Origin: Rhizophagus sp. LPA8_4_AMF
Taxonomy: Eukaryota > Glomeromycota > Glomeromycetes > Glomerales > Glomeraceae
Reading direction: 5' to 3'
NCBI GenBank assembly: GCA_021464525.1
Contig: JADRCO010000759.1
Coordinates: forward strand, 1 to 26,832
DNA: 26,832 bases
Shown here piece after piece: positions 1-10,934 of this stretch. A program made the translations under genes and the position numbers. Every line of letters starts with the position of its first letter. Within the stretch, counting starts at the first letter, position 1. The notes under the pieces were generated by a model. It had not been told where the DNA came from. It did not search any database and saw nothing but the letters and a program-made list of their open reading frames with translations.

Positions 1-66
1 AGCCAATCAAAAAAATATATGAAATGTTATGAAAATTAAGTGATTTAAATTTTTTTAAAAAAAAAT

Positions 67-184
67 TTATCCGGATTCTGGGTCAATCCGACCATTTTTT
101 ATCTGGATATTTATCCGGGTAAAAACCGTAATTATCCGGATACCTATAAAAAAAATTTATCCGGGTTTATCCGGTTGAATCCGG
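67..184. repeat. Cluster of TTATCCGG repeats
   Basis: The octamer TTATCCGG occurs exactly at 67, 111, 132, 157 and 167. Degenerate relatives lie between and after them (ATCTGGATAT near 101, GAATCCGG ending at 184). Spacing is irregular, so this is not a simple satellite. It may be the terminal or subterminal repeat region of a transposable element that continues to the left of the window. The element class cannot be told from this side alone. Confidence 0.5.
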
Positions 185-1826
185 CAACGGATCGAAACAC
201 TAATGCCAGGTGATATGACATTATAGGGTTGAAGTCCATCAAAATTCAGTGAAAGCATCATGAAAGAACAAGAAAGGGGCTCAAAATAAGCTTACTATTC
301 AAATCATTGTGTGATATTCACATTGATGTTTCTTCAGGATATGAATAGAATCTACATCAGGAAACATTTTGTCAAAATGTGATTGGTTTAATTGTCACTA
401 TATCAGAAGAAAAATGATAATAATATACCTCTATGAATATATCCTACCATCTCCATATTGCTCATTTTTTCCAAGTTTCAAACTACACTGGCACACTTTT
501 GCACAAACCAATGAACATATCTCTCAACATTTTAGGTAGCTTTAGACTGGATTCATTAAGCCACTTTGTGGCATTTTGGCCTTTATAATGACTGCCAATT
601 TTCTTCAATAAAATTTCTAGATCTGAGTTTTTTTTAATTCTAGAACTGTTAATCTTAAGTAAATAAGTACTTTCTTAATAAAGAAAAAAATATGTATGCA
701 ACTTTTCTTTGATTAATTTAAATCGCAAACAGCTCCATCACATTTCTATTTATTTCACTTATTAACTGATAGTGTCTGATCAAATTATGCACCCCCTTTA
801 AATTAGAAACTAGTTGTAATGAATATTACAGGTGGTTTCTGAAATATGCAGGCTGGAGTTGCTCTAAATCCTATTGCAATGTATGAAGTTTAAGATTGGT
901 TTCAGAAAAAATATTACTAAATAATACATGAGCAGATTGAGACATTGTGAAATGTATTTTGCAATGTATTCTGTATAATAAGAATAATAATTATACAGCA
1001 ACATTTAAAAACAAAAAATCTTCAAGTATTCCAAGACATACATTATTTGATTGTTCCAAAATTTCTGAGCTTTTTAAATAAGATGTAGAATTATTAAAAA
1101 CCTTGATGTTTTTTAGACCAATTGGTGCTAATCTATTTAATATTTTTAATAACCTTATTAATATAAGCTCTAGTATAAAATATATGAAGCTGAATATTTT
1201 GTGTCTTATCTACTAGGTATTTGTTGATGTGATTGATAGTTTATAAGATGTCTAATTTAAAATTCCTTAATATAAGTGACTACAGCTATTAACTATACAA
1301 TAGTATTTATTTCATATTATATTCCTTATCAAAATATTAAAAATGTTCATTCTATTACTTTTCTAGCAAATTTTTTACACAAATTTTTTGATGTAAATAG
1401 TGTTAATAGTTTTTCATATTTGTCATTAATTTCATGCAAAAATGGAGATCTATGAATTAGGTTTTTTCTTTCAATACCACAGTATGCTCTGGATTAATTT
1501 ACAATCAATATTTAGTAATAACATTTAAATGATTTGATTGATTTAATAGTTAAACTTACATTTCAAAAATGTAATTCATATATTTTAAGATAATATTTAA
1601 TTAATATTTTTAGATTTCCAATTTTCTAAAAAGTTTCATTTTAAATTACTTTCACTTCATGATTATTATTTATCAAAATAAATAATTTGTGTTTCTTTCT
1701 TAAAAATCATAGTCATTTCATAAAATCTGGTACTATAAATTTTTTAAACCAGTAAGAGGTAATTTCTCCTATTGTACAGTACCAGAAAATGGCCAGAATA
1801 ATGTTTGAAAGTTTAAGATTCCATGC

Positions 1827-2075
1827 TTATTTGAAAGGTGACATACCCACAACTTGAGTACCAATTATTCCAAACTTTTCTTTTTCTGGACTACATCCTT
1901 TACGTACTCAAGAAATTCTGTCATTCATTTCTCTCCATAATTTAATGACATCATTGTCTTTTTTGTGTTCAGTGCAAATCAAGCAAAAACATTCAGCTTA
2001 TATAAGTTCATATATAGCCCTAGCCCATCCTGTGAAAGGTTTAAATCTTTTGAATACGATCACCTTGGGTTTGAT
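1827..2075 (-). pseudogene. Relic of an unidentified protein-coding gene
   Basis: On the minus strand one frame reads coherently for about 82 codons from 2075 to the TAA at 1827, interrupted by two in-frame stops. Recognisable blocks are FKRFKPFTGWARAIYELI, then a stop, then CTEHKKDNDVIKLWREMND, then a stop, then VRKGCSPEKEKFGIIGTQVV. Composition is protein-like (Trp, Cys, charged residues) rather than the Asn/Ile/Lys noise seen elsewhere in this DNA. I have an impression of a lineage-specific Rhizophagus family with WREMND..WVRKGC..FGI.G.QV, but I cannot name its function. No start codon, splice partner or clear C-terminus is visible nearby, so this is a degraded fragment. Confidence 0.4.
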
Positions 2076-2833
2076 CTAATAAACAATGCAAAGATTTAAT
2101 AAATCGAGCTCATTGATATTATTTTTTCACATTGGAAATTATTCAATAATCTCCACGTTTAAGTATAGCCAACCACAGCTATGTAGTATTAAACTGTGAT
2201 TAGAAAATAATGTACTATGAATGAAATGATAGTAACTGGTATAAAGAAGTACTGTACATTATAAAGTTTATTAATTTAATTTTTTACTTTTATTTAATGA
2301 AAATAAAGGAAAGGTTATTTTGACAACTTATTTATATTTAAAGGGTGCCAAGAGACTTGTTTACTTATTTTGGGTTAATTATTAAAATTTTGATCAATAC
2401 TTTTTGAAATCATGATTGTGTACTGTGTTTGAAACTTCACTATTTCAAAAAGTGACTAATTTTATTTCATCCTGAATATTCATTCAATATTGCTTTCAAG
2501 TTTTGGAAAATGATGTAATATAGTGTGTATTTATTAATAAATTTTTCACTTGAAAAGTGGCTTGAACTTAATTTAAAACTAAATTATATTACATTGTCCA
2601 TAGTCTTAAATATTTGAGTAAAGGTTATTTGTCCAAATTTCTGAAGTAAATAAATTTATGGTACGACCTAAAATGAAAATAATTATATAAATAGATTAAT
2701 TACAAATAGTATTTGCATAGCCATCACAAGAAAAAAATTTATTTTTATCAGCCACTTTTTGCTTAAGCAAATTTAATCAAAATCTTCAAAAATTTAATTT
2801 AATTATATTATTAATATGATGTATTTTTAAACC

Positions 2834-2868
2834 AAAAAAAAAAAAAAAAAAAATTTTTTTTTTTAAAA
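2834..2868. repeat. A20-T11 homopolymer palindrome
   Basis: A run of about 20 A is followed directly by about 11 T and then a short A run. Most similar tracts in the window run T then A, so this one has the opposite order. It could fold back on itself, or mark the junction of two poly(A) tails in opposite orientation. Run lengths are as given in the sequence, but homopolymers of this size are often miscounted in assemblies. Confidence 0.6.
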
Positions 2869-3074
2869 TTATTTAAAAAATTTTCCTATTAATGATATTT
2901 ATTATTTTTAAATTTTATAAACTTTGGTTTAAGTAAAATACAAAAATTGAGTTTAATACTTTATGATTAAAGGTATTACAATAACATAATAATTTGTTGA
3001 ACTTGTTCGTACTGGTTTAAACTTAGCTCATTTTTAAGCCACTAAAGCCGGTTATAGGGTTATAGGCTTAACTT

Positions 3075-3094
3075 GGCTTGGTTTGAGCCAAGCC
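3075..3094. repeat. Perfect 7-bp hairpin followed by a T run
   Basis: GGCTTGG (3075-3081), a 6-base loop and CCAAGCC (3088-3094) form a perfect stem. It lies in a small GC-richer island (about 3005-3097) rich in AAGCC/GGCTT words, and is followed by ATAA and a run of eight T. It may be the end of a small repeat element. The distance to the nearest gene (3602) and its orientation give no reason to call it a terminator. Confidence 0.35.
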
Positions 3095-3601
3095 ATAATT
3101 TTTTTTATTCCTTGTAAATACTGCATAGCCGAATTATCTACAAATTTACTTTATTAAAAATAAATTTATTAACTGAATATTTGCCAATTTAATATCTCAT
3201 CTCTTTATTTTGTAATTGAATATAAAAATGTTACAATAAAATATAATTATATTTTTTTTAAAATTATCCTTTTTTAAAAAAAATGAGACGCAGAGACGGA
3301 AAGTAAAATTATTCTTTAAATTTTTAAGGAATTTTTTTACGACTCTCAGGAAAATAAAAGAATATTAAACCCCTTGTTTAAGTAAGAAGAAAAAGCGGAA
3401 GAAGTAAGCCACATAACTGTTGATCCCGCGACATAACTAAAAAAACGTTTGTTTTGTGTTATTATGAAAACCACTAAGACGTGTGAATGAGTATATTTCT
3501 ACGAATCACGTCTCACGAATTTGATTCAGCCCGTATGTGCTCTTACAAATATTAATTACAAATTTCTTTGCTTTATATCATAAGCAATAATCTTCCAAGT
3601 A

Positions 3602-5794
3602 TTAATTTTTATTTCTATTAAGAACAAATTATTAATTTAATATATATTGTATACATAAATATAAAACTTTTACATACCGAATTATCAATTCCTTTTCAAT
3701 ATCTTTAATTGTATATGATACGGGAATTTCACCATCATTTTCTTGATATGATCTATACCATTTTAATGCTTCTATTTTATTTTTTATAGTACCTTCACCA
3801 TTTTTATAACATTCGGCTAATTCATATTGAGATGGTATAAATCCATTTTCAGCAGATTTTTTAAATAATTCAAATGCTTGAAATGAATTATTTTGTGCAT
3901 TATAATCGAATTGATGATAACAAGATGCAAGAAAATGTAAAGCTATATTTAATCCATTATCAACAGCATGTTGACAAAATTCCAATGATCTTTCATTATA
4001 ATTTTTCTCAACGGTATAACCAAGATAATAATAAAATCCAACCTCATAATATCCATTTACATCATTTTGTTGACTTGATCTCATATACCACTCGAATGCT
4101 ATATTTATGCTTTTATTTACTCCAAAACCTTTATTATAAAAGACTCCTAACATCAGTTCATAATGTTGTATAGTAGGATTATTTACAAGGTAATTAAAAA
4201 TTTCATTTGATCTTGATTCATATCTTTCTAATACTTTATAAAAATCAAAAGTTTTTATCCATCCAATCTTATTTCTTTTCAAATAATTTTGAATAATTTC
4301 TTCTAAATCATCTCTTAAACCTTTTTCATATTCACTAATACTAGATGATATCATTGACGGTGTACCTAAATATATAATAAAATATTAACAAGATTTAATC
4401 AAATACTGTAAGATTGATTGATTTACTTACTAATTTGACTATTAAATTGCGCTAAATTCAACTCGTTAATATTATCATCAATTGTTAAGTATGATCTTGA
4501 ACGTAAATTATTTTCATTATTCGATAGATTAGAACTATTAGAATTTGTTTCTTCACTATAAATATTTATTCTAAAATCAACTGTAGAACTAGCTTTAGAA
4601 AAACGTTCCAATGTATCGTAAACTTCTTCAGCATTCGGTCTTAAATCTGGATCATTATCCCAACATTTCTGATAAAGTTCAACAAATTCTAATGGTGTAT
4701 CATCCATTGGTGGTTCTCTATATCCATTTGCAATCTTATAACATAAAGTAGTTCTTGAAATACTTGAAAAAGGAGGATACCCGCTTGTTATTTCCCATAA
4801 AAGAATTCCTAAACTATAAATATCAGATCTTTTGTCTCTTACATAATTTTCAACAACATAACATTGCGGTTCAATATATTCTAACATCCCCCAAACCATT
4901 GAATTTGATGTGATTTCGCCCGTTAAATGTTTAGATAATCCAAGATCCGCAATCATCAAGTTATTATTATCAACTAATATGTTCTTTGCATGCTATAAAA
5001 AGATAAATAGATTTAGACATTTAAATATGATTAAAAAATATTAAAAAATTTAATTAAGAATAAATATATTTATTACCAAATCTCTATGAATAATTTTTCT
5101 AGCATGTAAACATTTCAATCCACACGTAATTTCTGATGCCATCCGTATTTTATCATCCCAATTAAGTGACTTAAAATTATTTTTTAAATATTCTCTTAAA
5201 TTTCCACGATTAGCGTATTGTAACACCATTATATAATTATTTGTTATTGGTTCTAGTATTATGAGATAAAATATTAATTAAATTAATATAATAATTAATA
5301 CATTGAAGGGTTACAGAAATATCAAAATATCCAACCTTTTGTAATTCCTATAAATCGATTTATGTTCGGATGAAAACTGACTTTTCTTAAATTTCTTAAC
5401 TAAGTTAATGTAAATATTTAGTACGTTAATATTTCGATAATAATAATGAAACATCAAATATAATAAATCATTATGATGATGAGAATGAACCATTACGATA
5501 ATAAATCATTACCGATGACGATAATGATTATTACGATAATAATTTTTTAAAGTTGAATATAATAAATATATACTGTACCTCTTTAAGAAATCTACTCATA
5601 TTATCATGATTGACTGAATTATTTATGATAATTTTTAATGCTATTTTAATACCACAACTTTTCCAATCAGCTTTATTCACGATTCCGAATGCTCCTTCGC
5701 CAACTTTTTCAAAATTACTAAATTCATCATAATCAAAATAATTTATGTCATCATCCCTTATTTTCATATCGATCCACTCGCATAATGACGTCAT
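3602..5794 (-). CDS. Protein kinase (TKL-like) with C-terminal Sel1 repeats, six exons
   Basis: Predicted cytosolic Ser/Thr or Tyr-like kinase of 572 aa. Reading 5' to 3', the exons are 5794-5579, 5399-5336, 5252-5077, 4992-4431, 4365-3678 and 3614-3602; phases join without a stop. Kinase landmarks: Gly loop VGEGAFGIV (residues 31-39), lysine in IALK (K54), alpha-C glutamate near E72, HRDLHAKN (149-156, with D151 and N156), DLG in place of DFG (168-170), YIEP at the end of the activation segment, and C-lobe motifs SDIYSLGILLWEITSGYPPF and RP. A Ser/Asn-rich linker leads to about four Sel1 repeats (from about residue 340), which are helical scaffolds for protein contacts. The start is the first ATG; the paralog at 19993-22766 starts with the same MTS..WID motif and splits at the same codons. 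The donor of intron 2 (GTTGGA) is weak, but the paralog uses the same site. The first intron is long and rich in CGATAAT words. The last exon (RNKN then stop) is the least certain part; without it the frame stops at 3632. Partner and pathway are unknown. Confidence 0.88.
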
Positions 5795-6400
5795 ATTTGC
5801 AAGAAAATATATATTGTATATATATTTTTTTTAAAAAAAAAAATAAAATAAAGAAAGAGCACGTAGGGAGTACATTCGGGAAGTTTGGTAAAATTATTAT
5901 ATTTTGTAAATACAAACACGGGGATAGACGACAGATTAGTAAACCGTTAAAAGCTGATCTTTCTAAAAGCACAGTTTTGTAGAACTTTTATTAGTTAACG
6001 CAACAGATAAAACGGTAACATGTGATTTTCTTCAACGAATCGAAGGATAAATGCATGAAATAAGGTCACAAGAAGAGAAAGTGCATAAATCAGTTAACGT
6101 ATTATTTTTGTGAAACGATATCGTGATGAATCCGTAATTATTTTTTTTATGCGACTAAAATTAACGTTCAACGAAATACTTTCTTCTTAGATAATATAAA
6201 ATGTTTGAAATTGATAAATTTATTATTTTATACACAACATTTTGAACAAACAAACATGATATTCTAATGTATGATAAAATACAAAATAAAAATGAAAATA
6301 TGAAGATATTATGCCTGCATATAAAACTTCAATAATTTTTAAATATGTTAATATATGTATGATATAGTATAATAAATATTTAATAATAGAGTTGTTTTTT
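5795..6400 (-). promoter_or_regulatory. Intergenic upstream region of the 3602-5794 kinase gene
   Basis: This 606-bp gap separates two minus-strand genes, so it is the 3' flank of the membrane-protein gene and the promoter region of the kinase gene. It has a T8-A11 tract just upstream of the start (about 5825-5843). The words ACAGATTA (5931-5938) and GCTGATCTTTC (5953-5963) also occur, slightly varied and in swapped order, upstream of the paralogous kinase (22903-22935). No TATA box or start site can be fixed from sequence alone. Short open frames here look like noise. Confidence 0.35.
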
Positions 6401-7587
6401 TTACTTTTCCACATCATCATTATTATTATTATCATTATTGTTATTATCATTATTGTTATTATCATTATTTCCTCGTTTCTCGGGTTTACGGTGTTCTTTT
6501 AATGCTTCAAATACACGACCTATTATGGCTATAGGTAATTTTATCGAAATTGTAACAAGTTTTAAGAACGGTATTAATGATTTGTAACCGCCTTCCACTT
6601 CCATTCTATACAAAATCTAAGATCAAAAAAAAAAAAAATCGAAATTATTACGCGTTTCTTTAAAAATCTTTTTAATCAAAGTACTATATATTGTTTTTAC
6701 ATACCTGAATAACAAATTGAGGTATATCTGCGATAATAGAACTTACGACACAACCCCATAATATCATGGTCTTAGAATCATCAGAAAATGGAGCCTTGAA
6801 CCTTTTCAATCTAAAAATCTCTGAATATAATAATTTTAACGTTGACATATCAGCTCCTGCAAGTACTGCCGCAGTTGCCGCCATTGGTGAATTATCATAA
6901 AACCATCGTTTAAATTCTGTGGAACCCTTCTTTTTTTCATTAATTATAATTATGAGCGAAAGTACAATATTCACAATCACTGGACCTATCAAAAATATGA
7001 TACTGTAGAAAGAAGGAACGAAAATTATGATAAGTTAGGAAGTTTATTTGTATTATGCATTAAATAAATTATTTACCTTGGCATATAAAGTGAAGGAACA
7101 TCATTCCCTTGATCTTTGACAAAAAGTGCATTGAGAATAAAATCCAATAAAGTCCATGGTATCGAAAGTATAACGTCATTCATTGCCTAATAATATGCGC
7201 GAACGTTTATTAATAATCATTTTATTATAAATTATAATAATGTTCAAGATAACTTATCGCATACCTTTCTATTTATACAAAAAGATATTAAATAACATAA
7301 AACGAGAAATATCGCGAATATGACAAGACCGATAATTCCAGCTATTTATAAAACAGAAAAGTAAGGGAACTCAAAAAAAAAAAAAAGATTCGCCAATTAT
7401 TTGTTAACTTACATATATATTGAATAGTTTCTAAAGGTGAAGGCGCTCTCTTTTCGATATTATTGTGTGAAGAAGGTGAAAAAAATCGTTTGTCGTTGGA
7501 TTCAACTTCACATACTGAAATTTGAATAAAATATAATAAGAATGAAAGTAATAGAAAGTTAAAAATTTTTGGGGATTTTGAATACAT
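6401..7587 (-). CDS. Predicted secretory-pathway multi-pass membrane protein, five exons
   Basis: Predicted 291-aa protein. Exons 5' to 3' are 7587-7413, 7341-7265, 7186-7077, 7002-6705 and 6616-6401; all junctions have GT..AG and the frame stays open. Residues 1-26 form a signal peptide (Lys-containing start, then a Leu/Phe/Ile core ending ISVC). Two dibasic KR sites follow (33-34 and 46-47), of the kind cut by Kex2-type proteases. Hydrophobic segments lie at about 60-81 (GIIGLVIFAIFLVLCYLISF), 90-107, 122-142 and 200-220, the last ending ADIPQFVIQ. Between them is SPMAATAAVLAGADMSTLKL and a KRFKAPFSDDSK block. The tail is Asn/Asp-rich, made by a 15-bp repeat. I believe this belongs to a large uncharacterised Glomeromycotina membrane family with W.LLDFIL, LAGAD, APFSD and DIPQ.IIQ motifs, but I cannot give a function. 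The DIPQ..IQ motif faintly recalls XK-related proteins; treat that as a guess. Confidence 0.75.
6408..6472 (-). repeat. 15-bp minisatellite encoding an Asn/Asp-rich tail
   Basis: On the plus strand the unit TTATTATCATTATTG repeats about three full times plus partial copies at both ends. On the coding (minus) strand the 15-bp period keeps frame and gives a pentapeptide repeat NNDNN at the C-terminus of the membrane protein. Copy number is likely to vary between strains because the units are nearly identical. Confidence 0.75.
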
Positions 7588-9511
7588 TTTTATGAAGATA
7601 TATTTTTTTTGTATGAAAAATAAAAACGTAAAAAAGTTTTTGAGGGGAGAAAAAAATACTTCACGATAAATATATATAGAAGATCGTTTTATTTGTGATA
7701 TGAAGGCGAAACATGCATGAAACAATGATTTTAAGCGATAGATTTAATAATTTCTTTCTTTATTTGACAAAATTATTGATGAGGTACAAAGTATATTTGG
7801 ATTAATGAGCACAGAAAAGCTTCCTTTTGTTAATTTAGTTACATTGTAATTATATATAAAGCGATAATGGATTTAAAACCGCAGATACTTGTTTAAAAAA
7901 GGTGTTTTGCGTAATATAAACCAAATAAAGGGGAATTGCGTTTTAGATGTAGTAAAGAAATATTTTGCTTTAAACTAACTAAAAATTTGATTAACCGGAA
8001 GATCCGATCTTGATCATCATTTTTTTTTTTTTTTATAACGAATGAAAAAAAAGAATCAACTAAATTTTATTATTCGCATTATTCGCTAAAAGAAATGATA
8101 TTATATAATTGTTCAACAAATATGAAAATTTCTAACATGATTAACACGAAAAGGAGGAAAATGTCATTGAAGGAAAATTGGGTTATAAATATGAAATACT
8201 ATTACAATGGACATTATCTTATTAATAAATTTTTATATAAAACATATACCTGATACTTACGAATTAAGCATCCTTTGAGTGCCGATCAAAATTGGCTTAA
8301 TGCGACCCGAGTACTCATTATTCAGGGGATACTTAATTTTGGTTATACGAACTGAAAAACAAGCGATGATCCTTATTATACAAGTACGAAAATTATTGGT
8401 TCCTTTATTTGGATATCGAATGTTTCAAGATTTACATTCGAATTACTAAATAGGTTTAAATGATTGATTCGCTGTGTGCTTTATATGAAACCCTAAGGAG
8501 GTTGAAATTTCTCAAAAAATAATGTGGTGGTTGTTGTGGTTCATTTACTTTATTTATGTAAATATTATGAACCTATGAAATCAACATGCATAAATTAGTA
8601 AAATGATTTATTGGATAACAACTAATTTTTTGGGATAAAGTTTCTGATAATAGGGTACAATGGTAAGATCCGAAAAGGAAATTTGCGTGTATTATGTTAC
8701 ATATTTTACGGGTTCCACAGGTTCCATCAAGCCGGAATATCCTAAATAATATACTCGAAATAAGAATTTTTTTCTTGATCGCCAAAAAAAAAATATATAA
8801 TGCATTTATAATTATAGATTTATTTAATATTGTACGGTAAGGTATGAATTATTTATTTAATAACATCACAATATATAAGACAAACATGCAACTCATTAAT
8901 CATAATTTCATAGAGTTTAACGAATTTTTAAAAAAAGGTTACCCTCGTAAATTTTTTTTTATTTTTAATATGAAGACAGCGACGGGGCGCTAGTTACCCT
9001 CGAAAATCGAAATTTGTTCCTATAATCTCGCAATTTTAATTGAGTCATGTGATTCTTTGTCCAACAATTCCTATTTATATTTGATTGTGCATTAGATATT
9101 TATTTAGACATGGTTCCTTTGTTATAGTTGGTAACTGTTTGCCTTTTTTAAAAATAATTTAATGAGTTTAATACAAGGATGTCATGATTTAACAAGGGAT
9201 TTCGTTTGAATATATTTTTCTTTCTGATAAAACATAAAAGTCAATTTTCCTTAAAATATTTCAATTTACTAATAGACAAATTCTTTCTGACATTCTAACA
9301 ATTTTTTTTTTTTTTTACTCTGAATAATTATTTTTTTTTTCGTAATACAATATAGTATTCACGACTGGTTTAAAGATGTTTTATAGATAAATTAAGCCAA
9401 ATTTTTATTTTTTAATGTACGACTTACTCTGTGTAATATTTGTAATATTAGTACGATAAGAAGCAATGAAATTAATATATTAAAGCGAATAGATAAATCG
9501 AAATTTCACAT
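7588..9511. other. Intergenic stretch upstream of the membrane-protein gene
   Basis: No gene is supported here. The first part is the promoter side of the minus-strand gene starting at 7587. The inverted-repeat element at 8262-8348 is listed separately. Two near-identical words, GTTACCCTCGTAAAT (about 8938) and GTTACCCTCGAAAAT (about 8993), flank a short GC-richer segment containing GACGGGGCGC. A T16 run lies near 8020 and a T14 run near 9302. An open frame of 70 codons on the minus strand (8573-8785) has no supporting features. Confidence 0.5.
8262..8348. mobile_element. Possible miniature inverted-repeat element, 87 bp
   Basis: AATTAAGCATCC at the left end and GGATACTTAATT at the right end are inverted repeats matching at 11 of 12 positions. 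The interior is GC-richer than its surroundings and carries no ORF. No convincing target-site duplication flanks it, so a chance palindrome or a promoter element remains possible. Confidence 0.3.
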
Positions 9512-10056
9512 TTAGATAATTAAGCTTATCTTTATGTTACTCGAGATAAAAATTATTTTACGCTGTCAAAATTTTAACGTTCAGAATTTACATCTTTATA
9601 ATTTCTAATTACCAGTGATGGAATATAAAGTTCGAACGTCCCATTGAATACTATTGGACATGGATTAATTGGAGATATTATACATTTATACTCCAAATCA
9701 AATTATTCAATTGTACAGTTGTAAAAGTATTTTTTACGTTATTTACCGCAGTATTGATCACCGTGATATATATAGTATAGGATAGAAGCATTACGCACGT
9801 CCGAAATGTGTGCCCAAGTTAGGCCGTTCGCGGTGACAAATAAAGGGTGACAAATAAATTTTGGACCACTAAAAAAATCAAAGTCCTCGATAATTAGTGT
9901 TTTTGAACTCCGCGCCTGCACGTGACTAGTGACACTTAAACATCGTGCCTTCCTATTATAGTTGTGATCTACACTAACTTGGTCGGACCGGCAAGCATTA
10001 CAAGATATGACGTAAATTTCCGTAATAGGATTGTGAAACAAAAATAAGAGTGCCAT
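9512..10056 (-). CDS. Possible small three-exon gene of unknown function
   Basis: Tentative model of 132 aa with exons 10056-9747, 9650-9613 and 9562-9512. The first exon is an ATG-started frame of 103 codons, less Asn/Ile/Lys-biased than random DNA here. It is Cys-containing and ends near WAHISDVRNASILYYIYHGD and QYC. A donor (GGTAAAT) lies exactly where the frame would otherwise stop, and an AATAG acceptor restores frame to VFNGTFELYIPSL, followed by a second intron of only about 50 bp. The coherence of VFNGTFELYIPSL after splicing is the main support; the last exon is weak. The N-terminus is hydrophobic (MALLFLF) but is not a clear signal peptide. I recognise no family, and the model could be a relic or a chance frame. 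Confidence 0.3.
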
Positions 10057-10117
10057 ATGCTTATATATAACATAGATAACAGATTTTCATTATTTTACTG
10101 TAAATACCCACACTTCG

Positions 10118-10144
10118 TTTTTTTTTTTTTTTTTAAAAAAAAAA
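10118..10144. repeat. T17-A10 palindromic tract
   Basis: A run of T followed directly by a run of A, 46 bp before the first ATG of the plus-strand ORF at 10191. It is one of many T(n)A(n) tracts in the window. It could act as a nucleosome-depleted promoter tract, but nothing in the sequence proves that. Confidence 0.6.
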
Positions 10145-10190
10145 CATAGTTATCAATAAAGTTTTGTCAGATATTCAACTAAAAAAATCA

Positions 10191-10934
10191 ATGGACCTGA
10201 AACATAGAATTCTATTACGAAAATTAAAGTTACTTTTAATTGCGGTACAGAATGATAATCAATCATTTGAATTTGCCGATGCGGATTTAAATGATTTGAA
10301 CTGGAATAATAACGTCATTGTCGATGTCAATTTTCAAATTGAATCAACGTATTTAAATGAACCAAAATCTGGTTTTGGAATTACCGAATGGAATTCTTCC
10401 AATACTTCAAAAATTCTTATCGATGTCATGGAAAAGCTTAACACATGTTTTTTGAATACTTTAGAAGAATATGAAATCTTGAATAAAGATGCAGAAAATC
10501 GGCCAGTGTGGAATTTCGGCTTCGATGATTGTTGTGCTTTTGACGAATATCAACTAATGTACCAAGTCCTTAACATTCGACCTCATCCCAGTTTTCGTTT
10601 TATTTATGAAGAACACACTTCAAGTAAACCTTCTTACTCGGTTGTCACAAATGCAAGTGGAATTTATCTAATTGTCGTAATTGTTGTCGCACCTTCTGAT
10701 AGTCAACGAGTAATAAAGCGTCAACAAGGTTTGATGGATGCGAAACAACTTAAAGAACAATTTCGCCTCGCAAATATCAATAACGAGAAAGTTGTTTGTG
10801 TTCTTGGCGCATTTATTATGAATGAAACCGAAATGAATAAAAGTACCATCATTTTTGTCGACGAAAAAGATGAAGCAATTGCTCGTGCTGCGGATGAGAA
10901 TTACCTTGTTAACATAGAGATGAAGTTTATTTAG
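10191..10934 (+). CDS. Hypothetical protein, intact single-exon ORF
   Basis: From the first ATG (10191) the frame runs 247 codons to TAG; it is also open upstream, where a TTG at 10164 or an unseen 5' exon could extend it. It is the longest uninterrupted non-repeat frame in the central part of the window, with balanced composition, so it is probably a real gene or a recent copy of one. Visible features: a basic Leu-rich N-terminus (LKHRILLRKLKLLLIAV), an acidic middle, WNFGFDDCCAFDEYQLMYQV, a strongly hydrophobic strand GIYLIVVIVVA (residues 157-167), and VVCVLGAFIMNETEMN followed by IIFVDEKDEAIARAAD. The alternating hydrophobic strands suggest an alpha/beta fold. I do not recognise the family. 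There is no signal peptide and no obvious catalytic motif. Confidence 0.6.
   Translation: MDLKHRILLRKLKLLLIAVQNDNQSFEFADADLNDLNWNNNVIVDVNFQIESTYLNEPKSGFGITEWNSSNTSKILIDVMEKLNTCFLNTLEEYEILNKDAENRPVWNFGFDDCCAFDEYQLMYQVLNIRPHPSFRFIYEEHTSSKPSYSVVTNASGIYLIVVIVVAPSDSQRVIKRQQGLMDAKQLKEQFRLANINNEKVVCVLGAFIMNETEMNKSTIIFVDEKDEAIARAADENYLVNIEMKFI

Larger units (their letters stand above)
1..3601. other. Gene-poor AT-rich intergenic stretch
   Basis: No intact gene is visible in this 3.6 kb on either strand. It contains a cluster of TTATCCGG repeats (67-174), one coding relic with in-frame stops (1827-2075, minus), an A20-T11 tract (2834-2864) and a small perfect hairpin (3075-3094), each listed separately. 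The rest is simple AT-rich sequence. The right end is the 3' flank of the minus-strand kinase gene that ends at 3602. Confidence 0.6.

Noticed and set aside
3874..4173. Plus-strand open frame of 99 codons
   Set aside because: It lies entirely opposite the Sel1-repeat exon of the minus-strand kinase and has a His/Ile/Tyr composition typical of an antisense shadow.
5785..5982. Plus-strand frame of 65 codons and minus-strand frame of 73 codons upstream of the kinase
   Set aside because: Low-complexity Lys/Phe runs from the T/A tract in a promoter region; no motif.
6223..6465. Minus-strand frame rich in Ile and Met
   Set aside because: It is the 15-bp Asn/Asp minisatellite read in the wrong frame; the Asn/Asp frame belongs to the spliced membrane-protein gene.
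7588..7725. N-terminal extension of the membrane-protein frame up to 7725
   Set aside because: The extension would bury the signal peptide; the ATG at 7587 places it exactly at the N-terminus.
8573..8785. Minus-strand open frame of 70 codons
   Set aside because: No recognisable family, no splice context, and the length is reachable by chance.
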